From Deltaproteobacteria bacterium (GTDB lineage Bacteria; Desulfobacterota; Deferrimicrobia; Deferrimicrobiales; Deferrimicrobiaceae), in contig JAGGAJ010000071.1 of assembly GCA_017889845.1 (NCBI GenBank), positions 1 through 8,892 on the forward strand: DNA of 8,892 nt, in the 5' to 3' direction. Of this stretch, positions 1 to 6,048 are shown piece by piece. Position 1 is the first letter of the stretch. Each line of letters begins with the position of its first letter. A program made the translations under genes and the position numbers. Below the pieces are notes generated by a model. The model was not told where the DNA came from. It made no database searches and worked only from the letters and a program-made list of their open reading frames with translations.

Positions 1-66
1 GAGCGGTACAAGTACGACCTGGGGGGCGTGGATCGCGTCGTGCACCTGCTGACGGTTTCCCCTTGA
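1..66 (+). CDS. 3' end of an unrecognised gene (partial)
   Basis: An open frame enters from the left edge and ends at a TGA at 64-66, giving the last 21 residues (ERYKYDLGGVDRVVHLLTVS, then P). The fragment has ordinary codon use for the region but no motif I can assign. Its stop overlaps the TTG start of the glycosyltransferase gene in the arrangement TTGA, so the two are probably translationally coupled in one operon. No function is proposed. Confidence 0.55.
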   Translation, partial: ERYKYDLGGVDRVVHLLTVSP

Positions 67-1238
67 CCGGGCACCTCGTCGTCTCCTACCACACCTGTCC
101 GATGGAGGAGCCGGGCACCGGCCTGGCGGGGGGGATGAACGTGTTCCTCCGGGGGCTGCTCCGGGGCTTCTCCCGGCGGGGGGTTCCCGCGGACGTGCTC
201 ACGCGGGCGGCCGGGAACGACGCGGAGATTTCCTCGCCGTTTCCGGGCGTACGGATACTCCATGTCCCGTGCGGCTGGAAAATCCCCCCGACGCGGTGGA
301 GCGCGTTCGGATCCCTGGACGGCTTCGTCGACGGGTCCCTGCGGCTGATGCGGGAGCATCGGATCGCCCCGCGCGTGGTTTCCGCCCACTACTGGATGTC
401 GGGGGTGGCCGTTCGTCGGATCACCGATGCGCCGATGGTGCTGGTCTACCACACCGTGGAGGCGCGGAAACCCGGCGCCGGGCCGGGGGAGCCGGACCCG
501 TTTTCGGAGGTCCGCCGGCGGGAGGAGGAGCGGCTGGCCTCGGAGGCCGCCCGGGTGATCTGCTTCTCGGAGCACGACCTCGCGGAAACAGGGAAGGTGA
601 TCCCGGATGCGAAGGCGAAGGGGACCGTCATCCCCCCGGGGGTCGACGACCGGTTCCGGCGGCTCCCCCCGCGGCAGGTCGCCCGCGCCTACGTCGGCCT
701 GCCCGCGGATGCGGACGTCCTCCTCGTCGCAGCGCGTGGGGACGGGGGGAAGAACACGGCAGAGGCCGTGGATGCGTTCCGCCGGATCCGGGAACGGTGG
801 GAGAGGCCCCTGATCCTCGTTGTCGCGGGGCAGGGCGGACCGGAAGACGACGGAGGCGGGGTCGCTTTCCTTCCGTCCGTTCCCCACGATGCGATGCCGA
901 TGCTGTACGCCGCCGCGGATGCGGTGATCTGCCCGTCCCGCTACGAGTCGTTCGGTCTGGTCACCCTGGAGGCGCTGGCCTCCGGCGTCCCTGTGGCCGT
1001 GCCGCAAGGGACATACTGGGGGGGGAAGGTCGGGTCGGAGGGCGGGGGCATCGCGTACGACCCGGGCGATCCCGGAGGGCTGTCCGGGGCGATGCTCTCG
1101 CTGCTGTCCGACCCGGCGATGCGGGCCCGCCTGTCCCGGGAAGGGGTCCGCGTCGCGTCGCCGTTCACGTGGGAGACGTGTACGGAGTCGTGGGAGAAGC
1201 TTCTCTCGTCCTTCTCCACGTCTCGTAGTCCGCGATGA
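63..1238 (+). CDS. GT4 glycosyltransferase, MshA-like (D-inositol-3-phosphate glycosyltransferase family)
   Basis: This is a retaining GT-B glycosyltransferase of family GT4, 391 aa, probably cytosolic. The N-terminal acceptor domain has the MshA-type signature HTCPMEEPGTG (10-20) followed by GGMNVF (23-28), then SAHYWMSG (107-114) and YHTVEARK (129-136). The C-terminal donor domain has VIPPGVD (189-195), a diphosphate-binding Arg225/Lys230 pair, and the E-x7-E motif ESFGLVTLE (295-303). In Actinobacteria MshA transfers GlcNAc from UDP-GlcNAc to 1D-myo-inositol 3-phosphate, the first step of mycothiol synthesis. The inositol-phosphate synthase lies next door, converging on this gene, which supports an inositol-phosphate acceptor; this is inference. 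The TTG start is the only start codon in frame before the conserved N-terminal motif. It has no clear Shine-Dalgarno and overlaps the upstream stop, as in translational coupling. The last 74 nt overlap the 3' end of the opposite gene. It could instead be another GT4 enzyme with a different sugar acceptor. Confidence 0.85.
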   Translation: MTGHLVVSYHTCPMEEPGTGLAGGMNVFLRGLLRGFSRRGVPADVLTRAAGNDAEISSPFPGVRILHVPCGWKIPPTRWSAFGSLDGFVDGSLRLMREHRIAPRVVSAHYWMSGVAVRRITDAPMVLVYHTVEARKPGAGPGEPDPFSEVRRREEERLASEAARVICFSEHDLAETGKVIPDAKAKGTVIPPGVDDRFRRLPPRQVARAYVGLPADADVLLVAARGDGGKNTAEAVDAFRRIRERWERPLILVVAGQGGPEDDGGGVAFLPSVPHDAMPMLYAAADAVICPSRYESFGLVTLEALASGVPVAVPQGTYWGGKVGSEGGGIAYDPGDPGGLSGAMLSLLSDPAMRARLSREGVRVASPFTWETCTESWEKLLSSFSTSRSPR

Positions 1239-2319
1239 CCTCCTCGAGTTCGCGGCGCGCGTCGTCGTCGTTGTATTGCAGCGGCGGGTGTTTCATGAAA
1301 TAGGCCGAAGGGGCCATGAGCGGCCCCGACAGCCCCATGTCCCTCCCCAGCCGGCAGAACCGGATCGCGTCGATCCCCACGCCGGCGCTGTTCGGCGAGT
1401 CGGTGACGGAGAGGCGCAGTTCCACCTCGATCGGGAGCCCCCCGAACCCCTCCCCCTCGATCCGCAGGAAACACAGCTTGTTGTCCTTCTGCCAGGGGAC
1501 GTAGTCGGAGGGGCCGATGTGGACGTCGTCGGGCCCGATGGCGTGCGAGAGGACGCTCGTCACCGCCTCGGTCTTGGAGATCCTCTTCGACTCCAGGCGG
1601 CTCCGGTTCAGCATGTTCAGGAAATCCGTGTTCCCCCCGGTGTTCAGCTGATAGGTCCGCAGCAGGCGGATGCCGCGGTCCGAGAAGAGGCGGGCCAGGG
1701 CCCGGTGCACGATGGTGGCGCCCAGCTGGGACTTCACGTCGTCCCCCACCAGCGGGATTCCCGCGCGGCGGAACCGGTCGGCCCACGCCGGGTCCGAGGC
1801 GATGAACACGGGGATGCAGTTCACCAGGCTCACACCGGCCGCGAGGCAGGCCTCGGCATAGAAACGCGTCGCGGCTTCCGAGCCCACCGGCAGGTAATTC
1901 ACCAGGATCTCCGCCCCCGACTCGCGCAGCACGCCTTCCACGTCGCAGGGCGTCTCGGATGAAAGGAGGAAGGTCTGCTCCGGCGGGTACTCCGCCATGT
2001 GGGGCGCCACGCCGTCCAGCGGGGGCGCCATCCGGACGACGGGTCCGCCGGCCGGCATCCGCTCCACGAACCGCTTCGTGCAGTTCGGAGGGGAGAAGAT
2101 CGCCTCGCGGACCGGCAGGCCCACCTTCCTCCGGTCGATGTCGAAGGCCGCCACCACCTCGATGTCGCCGGGGAGATAGCCGCCGATGTCCCGGTTCATC
2201 AGCCCCGGGATGAACTCCCCCGGGGGCGCCTCCGGGGAGTCCCGGTAGAACTCGATCCCCTGCAGCAGGGCGCTGGCGCAATTCCCGACTCCCGCCACCG
2301 CCACCCGGATCTTCCTCAT
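1165..2319 (-). CDS. ino1: Inositol-3-phosphate synthase (myo-inositol-1-phosphate synthase)
   Basis: The enzyme converts glucose 6-phosphate to 1D-myo-inositol 3-phosphate with tightly bound NAD+ cycling, in the cytosol. The 384-aa protein matches the compact actinobacterial/archaeal class, with M. tuberculosis Ino1 at a similar length. Motifs in order: Rossmann GVGNCAS (10-16), NYLPVGSE (141-148), NCIPVFIA (167-174), GDDVKSQLGATIVHR (192-206) with the active-site lysine region, QLNTGGNTDFLNM (224-236), SKTEAV (248-253), DSPNSAGVGIDAIR (307-320) and GPLMAPSAYFMKHPP (332-346). The ATG at 2319 puts the Rossmann strand directly at the N-terminus. A G-rich stretch on the minus strand before it is only a weak ribosome site. 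The gene follows a zinc-ribbon gene with a 19-nt gap and is probably co-transcribed with it. Its 3' end overlaps the convergent MshA-like gene by 74 nt, and the extra C-terminal residues beyond the family core (about 365-384) lie in that overlap. The product could feed GlcNAc-inositol, inositol phospholipid or osmolyte synthesis. Confidence 0.95.
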   Translation of the reverse strand: MRKIRVAVAGVGNCASALLQGIEFYRDSPEAPPGEFIPGLMNRDIGGYLPGDIEVVAAFDIDRRKVGLPVREAIFSPPNCTKRFVERMPAGGPVVRMAPPLDGVAPHMAEYPPEQTFLLSSETPCDVEGVLRESGAEILVNYLPVGSEAATRFYAEACLAAGVSLVNCIPVFIASDPAWADRFRRAGIPLVGDDVKSQLGATIVHRALARLFSDRGIRLLRTYQLNTGGNTDFLNMLNRSRLESKRISKTEAVTSVLSHAIGPDDVHIGPSDYVPWQKDNKLCFLRIEGEGFGGLPIEVELRLSVTDSPNSAGVGIDAIRFCRLGRDMGLSGPLMAPSAYFMKHPPLQYNDDDARRELEEVIADYETWRRTREASPTTPYTSPT

Positions 2320-2338
2320 GTTTCCGGCCCCCGTTCGT

Positions 2339-2527
2339 TTATTCTTCCCACGCGTCCCTCTTGGATTCCGGGCTCTTCCGGGAGGTTTCGGGGGGCGGCT
2401 CCGCCTCCGGGGCCCGGAGGCGGAGTTCCCGGCCGCACTCCCAGCAGCGGGGAGGGATTTCCCGGACGGCGAGGCGCTCCGGTGGCACGAAGTTCTGGGC
2501 GGAACAGGCGTTGCATCGGACGATCAT
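2339..2527 (-). CDS. Small zinc-ribbon protein
   Basis: This 62-aa protein starts MIVRCNACSA. Two CxxC knuckles, Cys5/Cys8 and Cys28/Cys31, are separated by 19 residues, as in small zinc ribbons of the MJ0042/zinc_ribbon type that begin right at the N-terminus. The second half is charged and proline-rich (EAEPPPETSRKSPESKRDAWEE) and looks disordered. The ATG at 2527 is chosen because the first knuckle follows at once, as in the family. A longer frame back to 2599 exists, but its extra residues run through the promoter region and look non-coding. No Shine-Dalgarno precedes the ATG, while a -10 box ends 9 nt upstream, so the mRNA may be leaderless. The gene is 19 nt upstream of ino1 on the same strand. 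Role unknown; a metal-dependent regulator or RNA/protein-binding adaptor is possible. Confidence 0.7.
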   Translation of the reverse strand: MIVRCNACSAQNFVPPERLAVREIPPRCWECGRELRLRAPEAEPPPETSRKSPESKRDAWEE

Positions 2528-2528
2528 C

Positions 2529-2551
2529 GGGTACGATTGTATCCCGTACCC
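2529..2551. promoter_or_regulatory. Inverted repeat, candidate operator
   Basis: Perfect 7-bp arms GGGTACG (2529-2535) and CGTACCC (2545-2551) flank a 9-nt centre. The centre contains the -10 box of the leftward promoter, so a protein bound here would cover the start region of the zinc-ribbon/ino1 unit. The arms and position are seen directly; operator function is inference. It is less likely a transcript hairpin, since most of it lies upstream of the predicted start site. Confidence 0.45.
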
Positions 2552-2564
2552 CCTTGTTTGACAA
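2536..2564 (-). promoter_or_regulatory. Sigma-70-type promoter for the zinc-ribbon/ino1 unit
   Basis: On the minus strand a TTGTCA -35 box (2564-2559) and a TACAAT -10 box (2541-2536) are 17 nt apart, each one mismatch from consensus. The expected start site is near 2529, only about 1-3 nt before the ATG at 2527. The -35 box overlaps that of the divergent malic enzyme promoter. Confidence 0.55.
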
Positions 2565-2587
2565 AGGAGAATGGGCGGGGCTATGAT
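2558..2587 (+). promoter_or_regulatory. Sigma-70-type promoter for the malic enzyme gene
   Basis: A perfect TTGACA -35 box (2558-2563) and a TATGAT -10 box (2582-2587, one mismatch) are separated by 18 nt. The expected start site, about 7 nt after the -10, coincides with the A of the ATG at 2594. The mRNA is therefore predicted to be leaderless, which fits the lack of a Shine-Dalgarno sequence before that ATG. Confidence 0.65.
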
Positions 2588-2593
2588 GGCGCC

Positions 2594-3952
2594 ATGCAAA
2601 TCGAAAAGGGGATCGACAAGCTAGTCAAGACCGTCCGCCTGATGGTCCTCGACAAGCCGGGGTATTTCGGCAAGGTCGCTACCGCCATCGGCGCGGTGGG
2701 GGGCAACATCGGGGACATCAAGCTGGTCGGCTACGGCCTCGAGTACAACACCCGCGACGTAACGATCTTCGTCGACAGCGAGGGGCAGCTCCAGGAGGTC
2801 CTGGAGGAGCTGGGCAAGGTCGAGGGCGTCATCATCTCCGACATCATCGACCCGGTCCTGGAGATGCACCGGGGCGGGAAGATCTCCGTGAAATCCCGCA
2901 TCCCGGTCGACAGCATCTCCACGATCCGGAAGATCTACACTCCCGGCGTGGCGAAGGTGTGCAAGCTCATCCAGAAGAAGCCCGAGCTCGCCTACGACTA
3001 CACCGCCATCCACAACACCGTGGCGATCGTCACCAACGGCACCGCGATCCTCGGGCTGGGGGACATCGGCGCGGTCGCCGGGATGCCCGTGATGGAGGGG
3101 AAGGCGGTCCTCTTCGACGCGCTGGTGGGGATCAACGGCGTCCCGATCCTCATCCAGTCGAAGGACAACGAGGAGATCATCCGGACGGTGGCCTCCATCG
3201 CGCCCACCTTCGGGGCCATCAAGCTCGAGGACATCAAGGCGCCCGAGTGCTTCGAGATCGAAGACCGGCTGAGCGGGATGCTGGACATCCCCGTGATGCA
3301 CGACGACCAGCACGGCACCGCGGTGGTGGTCCTGGCGGCGCTGCTGAACGCGAGCAAGTACGTGGGGATGCAGGTCAAGAACGACACCGTGGGGATGGTG
3401 GGGCTCGGGGCCGCGGGGATCGGGATCTCCAAGCTGCTGATGGCCTACGGGGTCCGAAAGATGCAGGGGACCGACATCAACCCCGTCGCGCAGGAGATCT
3501 TCGCGAAGGCGGGCGGGAAGCCGATGACGCTCCCGGAGATCATGGCCACCGCCGACATCGTGATCTGCACGACCGGCGTCCCGGGGCTCATCCGGAAGGA
3601 GATGATCCGCAAGGGCCAGGTGATCCTCGCCCTCTCCAACCCCAGGCCGGAGATCTTCCCCGAGGAGGCGCGGGCCGCGGGGGCCTCCTTCGCCGCCGAC
3701 GGCCGCGGGGCGAACAACGCGCTGGCGTTCCCGGGGGTCTTCCGCGGGGCGCTGAACGCGCGGTCCCGCAAGATCAACAACCGGATGAAGATCGCCGCGG
3801 CCAAGGCCATCAGTTCCTGCGCCACCGCCGGGGAGCTTCTCCCCTCCATCCTCGACCGGGAAATGCACGCGAAGGTGGCGGAGGCGGTGGAGCGCACCGC
3901 CTTCGAGACCGGCGTCGCGCGCCCGCGCCCGGAAGAGATCGAGGAAACCTGA
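2594..3952 (+). CDS. ACT-domain malic enzyme (malate to pyruvate, NAD(P)-dependent)
   Basis: This enzyme oxidatively decarboxylates malate to pyruvate and CO2 in the cytosol, linking the TCA cycle to pyruvate. The protein has 452 aa. An N-terminal ACT domain (about 12-85: VRLMVLDKPGYFGKVATAIG, then GGNIGDIKLV) precedes the malic enzyme N-domain with YTPGVA (115-120, catalytic Tyr115) and MPVMEGKAV (164-172, catalytic Lys170). Metal ligands lie in LEDI (211-214) and HDDQHGTA (236-243). The Rossmann domain has GLGAAGIG (270-277), with LSNP (347-350) and NNALAFPG (374-381). Asp294 after the second Rossmann strand hints at NAD rather than NADP. Malic enzymes of this small type usually begin near residue 90 here, so the ACT domain is an added regulatory module, probably for an amino acid or related ligand (inference). 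The ATG at 2594 matches the usual N-terminus; an upstream in-frame extension crosses the promoter and is rejected. plsY follows after 30 nt. Confidence 0.93.
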   Translation: MQIEKGIDKLVKTVRLMVLDKPGYFGKVATAIGAVGGNIGDIKLVGYGLEYNTRDVTIFVDSEGQLQEVLEELGKVEGVIISDIIDPVLEMHRGGKISVKSRIPVDSISTIRKIYTPGVAKVCKLIQKKPELAYDYTAIHNTVAIVTNGTAILGLGDIGAVAGMPVMEGKAVLFDALVGINGVPILIQSKDNEEIIRTVASIAPTFGAIKLEDIKAPECFEIEDRLSGMLDIPVMHDDQHGTAVVVLAALLNASKYVGMQVKNDTVGMVGLGAAGIGISKLLMAYGVRKMQGTDINPVAQEIFAKAGGKPMTLPEIMATADIVICTTGVPGLIRKEMIRKGQVILALSNPRPEIFPEEARAAGASFAADGRGANNALAFPGVFRGALNARSRKINNRMKIAAAKAISSCATAGELLPSILDREMHAKVAEAVERTAFETGVARPRPEEIEET

Positions 3953-3966
3953 CCCCGCGCGTATTC

Positions 3967-3975
3967 TGCTAGAAT
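3967..3975 (+). promoter_or_regulatory. Candidate extended -10 promoter for plsY
   Basis: The 9-mer TGCTAGAAT is an extended -10 (TG-N-TAGAAT) ending 8 nt before the plsY ATG. There is no convincing -35, only a CTGACC at 3949-3954 with a short 15-nt spacer. The predicted start falls at or one base before the ATG, and no Shine-Dalgarno is present. The identical 9-mer occurs on the minus strand at 6780-6772. Confidence 0.4.
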
Positions 3976-3982
3976 CCCGGAC

Positions 3983-4603
3983 ATGGGCGAAATGTGGATC
4001 CGCGGGTCGCTCCTGGTGCTCTTCGGCTACCTGCTGGGCTCCGTGCCGTTCGGCATGCTGGTGGCGAAGGCGTTCGACCCGGGACTGGACCTGCGGAAGG
4101 CCGGGTCCGGCAACATCGGCGCGACGAACGTGGCCCGCACCCTCGGCAAGGCCGCGGGGGTCCTCACCCTTCTGCTCGACGCGGGGAAGGGGATCTTCGC
4201 CCTCGCCCTCGCCCGCATATTCCTCGACGGGCCGGCGTACCCGTGGCTCGCACTGGTCGGGGGTGCGGTGTTCCTCGGCCACATCTTCCCCGTCTACTTC
4301 CGCTTCCGGGGGGGGAAGGGGGTGGCCACCGCCTTCGGGGTCGTGCTGTTCCTTTCCCCGGAGACGGCCTTCGTCCTGGTCGTCCTGTTCGCGGCGGTCC
4401 TCTACTTCACCCGCTACGTCTCTCTCGGCTCGCTCTGCGCCGCCGTCGGCCTCCCGGTGGCGATGGCGTTCCTCGGCAGGGCGCGCGAGTACGTGACCCT
4501 CTCCCTCCTCATGGGGTTCCTGGTGATCTACACCCACCGGGAGAACATCCACCGCCTCCTCGCGGGGCAGGAGAGCAAGTTCGGGGCACCCCGCAAGGAG
4601 TAG
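3983..4603 (+). CDS. plsY: Acyl-phosphate:glycerol-3-phosphate acyltransferase PlsY
   Basis: PlsY is the integral inner-membrane enzyme that transfers an acyl group from acyl-phosphate to glycerol 3-phosphate, giving lysophosphatidic acid, the first membrane step of phospholipid synthesis. The 206-aa length is normal. All three family motifs are present: GSGNIGATN (41-49), GHIFPVYFRFRGGKG (99-113) and HRENIHRLLAGQE (185-197). Hydrophobic segments near 8-28, 58-80, 88-105, 118-142 and 148-183 fit the multi-span topology. The ATG at 3983 is 30 nt after the malic enzyme stop. A second ATG at 3992 is possible and would remove only MGE. No Shine-Dalgarno is seen, and an extended -10 just upstream suggests a start on its own leaderless transcript besides read-through. 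The stop is 7 nt from the stop of the convergent lemA. The acyl-phosphate-making partner PlsX is not in the window. Confidence 0.96.
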   Translation: MGEMWIRGSLLVLFGYLLGSVPFGMLVAKAFDPGLDLRKAGSGNIGATNVARTLGKAAGVLTLLLDAGKGIFALALARIFLDGPAYPWLALVGGAVFLGHIFPVYFRFRGGKGVATAFGVVLFLSPETAFVLVVLFAAVLYFTRYVSLGSLCAAVGLPVAMAFLGRAREYVTLSLLMGFLVIYTHRENIHRLLAGQESKFGAPRKE

Positions 4604-4610
4604 CCCCGCC

Positions 4611-5180
4611 CTACTTCCCGAAATCGACCTTCGGGACCTCCTTCGCCCGCGCTTCGGCCTCGAAGAACGGCTTCGGGGCGAAGCCGCCGATCCCCGCCAC
4701 GATATTGCTGGGGAACACCCGGATGGTCGTGTTGTAGGCGGAGACCGCCTCGTTGTACCGCATCCGCTCCACGGCGATCCGGTTCTCCGCGCCCGCCAGC
4801 TCGTCCATGAGGCGCGTGAACGTCTGGTCGGCCTTGAGCTGCGGGTAGTTCTCGACGACCACCAACAGCCGGGAGAGGGCGGAGGTGACCTCGGCGTTCG
4901 CCTTCATCGCCTCCTCCGGCGTGCGGGCGCCGGCCAGCTTCGCGCGGGAGGCCGCCACGTTCTCGAAGATCTCCTTTTCGTGCGCGGCGTATCCCTTGAC
5001 CGACTGCACGAGGTTCGGGATGAGGTCCGCCCTCCTCTGGAGGACGTTCTGCACCTGCCCCCATTTCTCGTTGACCGCGACGTCCCGCTTCACGATGGAG
5101 TTGTACGCGATCACCCCCTGCATCGTCACGAGCAGCGCCAGGACCCCCAGGGCCGCCACGACCAACAGGCCTTTCTTCAT
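4611..5180 (-). CDS. lemA: LemA family membrane-anchored protein
   Basis: This 189-aa protein matches the LemA family in length and layout. A short MKK n-region is followed by one membrane helix (about 4-24), then YNSIVKRDVAVNEKWGQVQ (26-44), QRRADLIPNLVQ (48-59), ENYPQLKADQTF (110-121) and RYNEAVSAYNTTIRVFP (141-157). The rest should be a helical bundle with the N-terminus near the membrane. The biochemical role of the family is not settled. The ATG at 5180 has a clear Shine-Dalgarno, GGGAGGTG at 5196-5189, with 8-nt spacing. The gene follows the TPM-domain gene by 31 nt, a very common LemA-TPM pairing, and likely shares its transcript. The distal stop is 7 nt from that of convergent plsY, leaving no room for a dedicated terminator. 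Confidence 0.93.
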   Translation of the reverse strand: MKKGLLVVAALGVLALLVTMQGVIAYNSIVKRDVAVNEKWGQVQNVLQRRADLIPNLVQSVKGYAAHEKEIFENVAASRAKLAGARTPEEAMKANAEVTSALSRLLVVVENYPQLKADQTFTRLMDELAGAENRIAVERMRYNEAVSAYNTTIRVFPSNIVAGIGGFAPKPFFEAEARAKEVPKVDFGK

Positions 5181-5211
5181 CCGTTCCCACCTCCCGTCGA
5201 GTTCTCCCGCG

Positions 5212-6048
5212 TCACCATCCGCCCCCCGCTCCGCCGCCTCCGAATCCTCCTCCCCCGAAGCCGCCGAACCCGCCGCCTCCGAATCCTCCGCCCCCGAACC
5301 CGTCGGAAGTTCCCCCGGAATTCCCGCCGCCCCGGAAGAGGCCGAAGAAGAAGCTCAGGAAAGAATACAGTGTCAGGACGATGAAGAGAACCAGGCCGAC
5401 CAGGATGCTCAAGGGAAAAAGGTTGCGCTCCAGCCAGGATTGCGGCCGGGGGACCTCCTGCGGTGGCGGGGACGCGCGAGGGGCGGCCGGACCGCCCCGG
5501 AGGACATCGCCGACCGCCCTCACTCCCAGGTAGATACCGTAGCCGTAGGATCCCTGGCGGAAGGCGGGGGTCATGTGCCGGTCCCGGATTTCCCCGACCT
5601 TGCCGTCCGGGAGGACTCCCTCCACGCCATATCCGGTCGCGATCCAAAGCTTCCGGTCGTCGACGGCGACCAGGATCAGCACCCCGTTGTCCTTCCCCTT
5701 CTTTCCCACTTTCCACCGGTCGGCCACCTGCTGGGCATACTGCTGCGGGTGTGTCCCGCCCGTGGTCTTCACGGTGAGGACCGCGACCTCCGCGCCCGTA
5801 TCCCGCTCGATCTCCCGGCAGAGCGCCTCGGTTTTTTCCGCCCAGCTCCCCATCACCGCCGCGGTGTCGTTCACGTACCCCGTGGGCGCGGTGATGGCAG
5901 GATCGGCCGCCCAGGCGACGGATGCGGCGCAGGTACAGGCGAGAAGCGCGAGGAGAAGCGCGGCGGCGCGGCGCCCGGATGCGATCGAATGCGCGCGTGG
6001 GACCACTACGGCGCGTTTCCGGCGACGTACAGGTCGGCGGCTTCGCAC
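5212..6048 (-). CDS. TPM-domain secreted/membrane protein with Gly/Phe-rich tail
   Basis: The product is 278 aa from a GTG at 6048, which has an AGGTGG ribosome site (6061-6056) 7 nt upstream. An alternative GTG at 6006 overlaps the upstream stop as TAGTG and gives 264 aa with a more typical signal-peptide n-region; the true start is open. Residues 28-46 are a hydrophobic signal core ending VAWA before ADPA (cleavage near 47/48). The TPM domain spans about 55-180, with VNDTAAVMG (59-67) and GKDNGVLILVAVDDRKLWIATGYGV in its core, the usual family signature. A proline-rich linker (188-203) leads to a membrane helix (about 211-238). The end is an FGGGG-repeat tail (251-273) closing in GGGW. The TPM domain would thus lie outside the cytoplasmic membrane with a short Gly-rich tail inside. 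TPM proteins have been linked to membrane-protein quality control and to phosphatase activity; the function here is not known. It sits between the nucleotidyltransferase-fold gene and lemA. Confidence 0.87.
   Translation of the reverse strand: MRSRRPVRRRKRAVVVPRAHSIASGRRAAALLLALLACTCAASVAWAADPAITAPTGYVNDTAAVMGSWAEKTEALCREIERDTGAEVAVLTVKTTGGTHPQQYAQQVADRWKVGKKGKDNGVLILVAVDDRKLWIATGYGVEGVLPDGKVGEIRDRHMTPAFRQGSYGYGIYLGVRAVGDVLRGGPAAPRASPPPQEVPRPQSWLERNLFPLSILVGLVLFIVLTLYSFLSFFFGLFRGGGNSGGTSDGFGGGGFGGGGFGGFGGGGFGGGGAGGGW
5230..5298 (-). repeat. Gly/Phe-rich coding repeat in the TPM protein tail
   Basis: This stretch codes for alternating FGGGG and FGG units. At DNA level it contains a perfect 20-bp direct repeat at 5231-5250 and 5270-5289, a 39-bp (13-codon) period, so the tail can change length in frame by slippage or recombination. 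Confidence 0.75.

Noticed and set aside
2316..2564. An 82-codon minus-strand frame overlapping the zinc-ribbon gene
   Set aside because: Pro/Gly/Arg-rich with no motif. The alternative frame has four correctly spaced cysteines and fits upstream of ino1.
2318..2593. N-terminal extension of the malic enzyme frame back to 2318
   Set aside because: The extension crosses the promoter and the opposite-strand zinc-ribbon gene. Its translation is Pro/Arg/Gly-rich without similarity to the family, and the conserved protein begins at MQIEKGID.
4597..4617. Inverted repeat joining the convergent plsY and lemA stop codons as a bidirectional terminator
   Set aside because: The stem is only about 7 bp with one G-T pair. 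It comes mostly from the two facing TAG stops, and no T-run follows on either strand.
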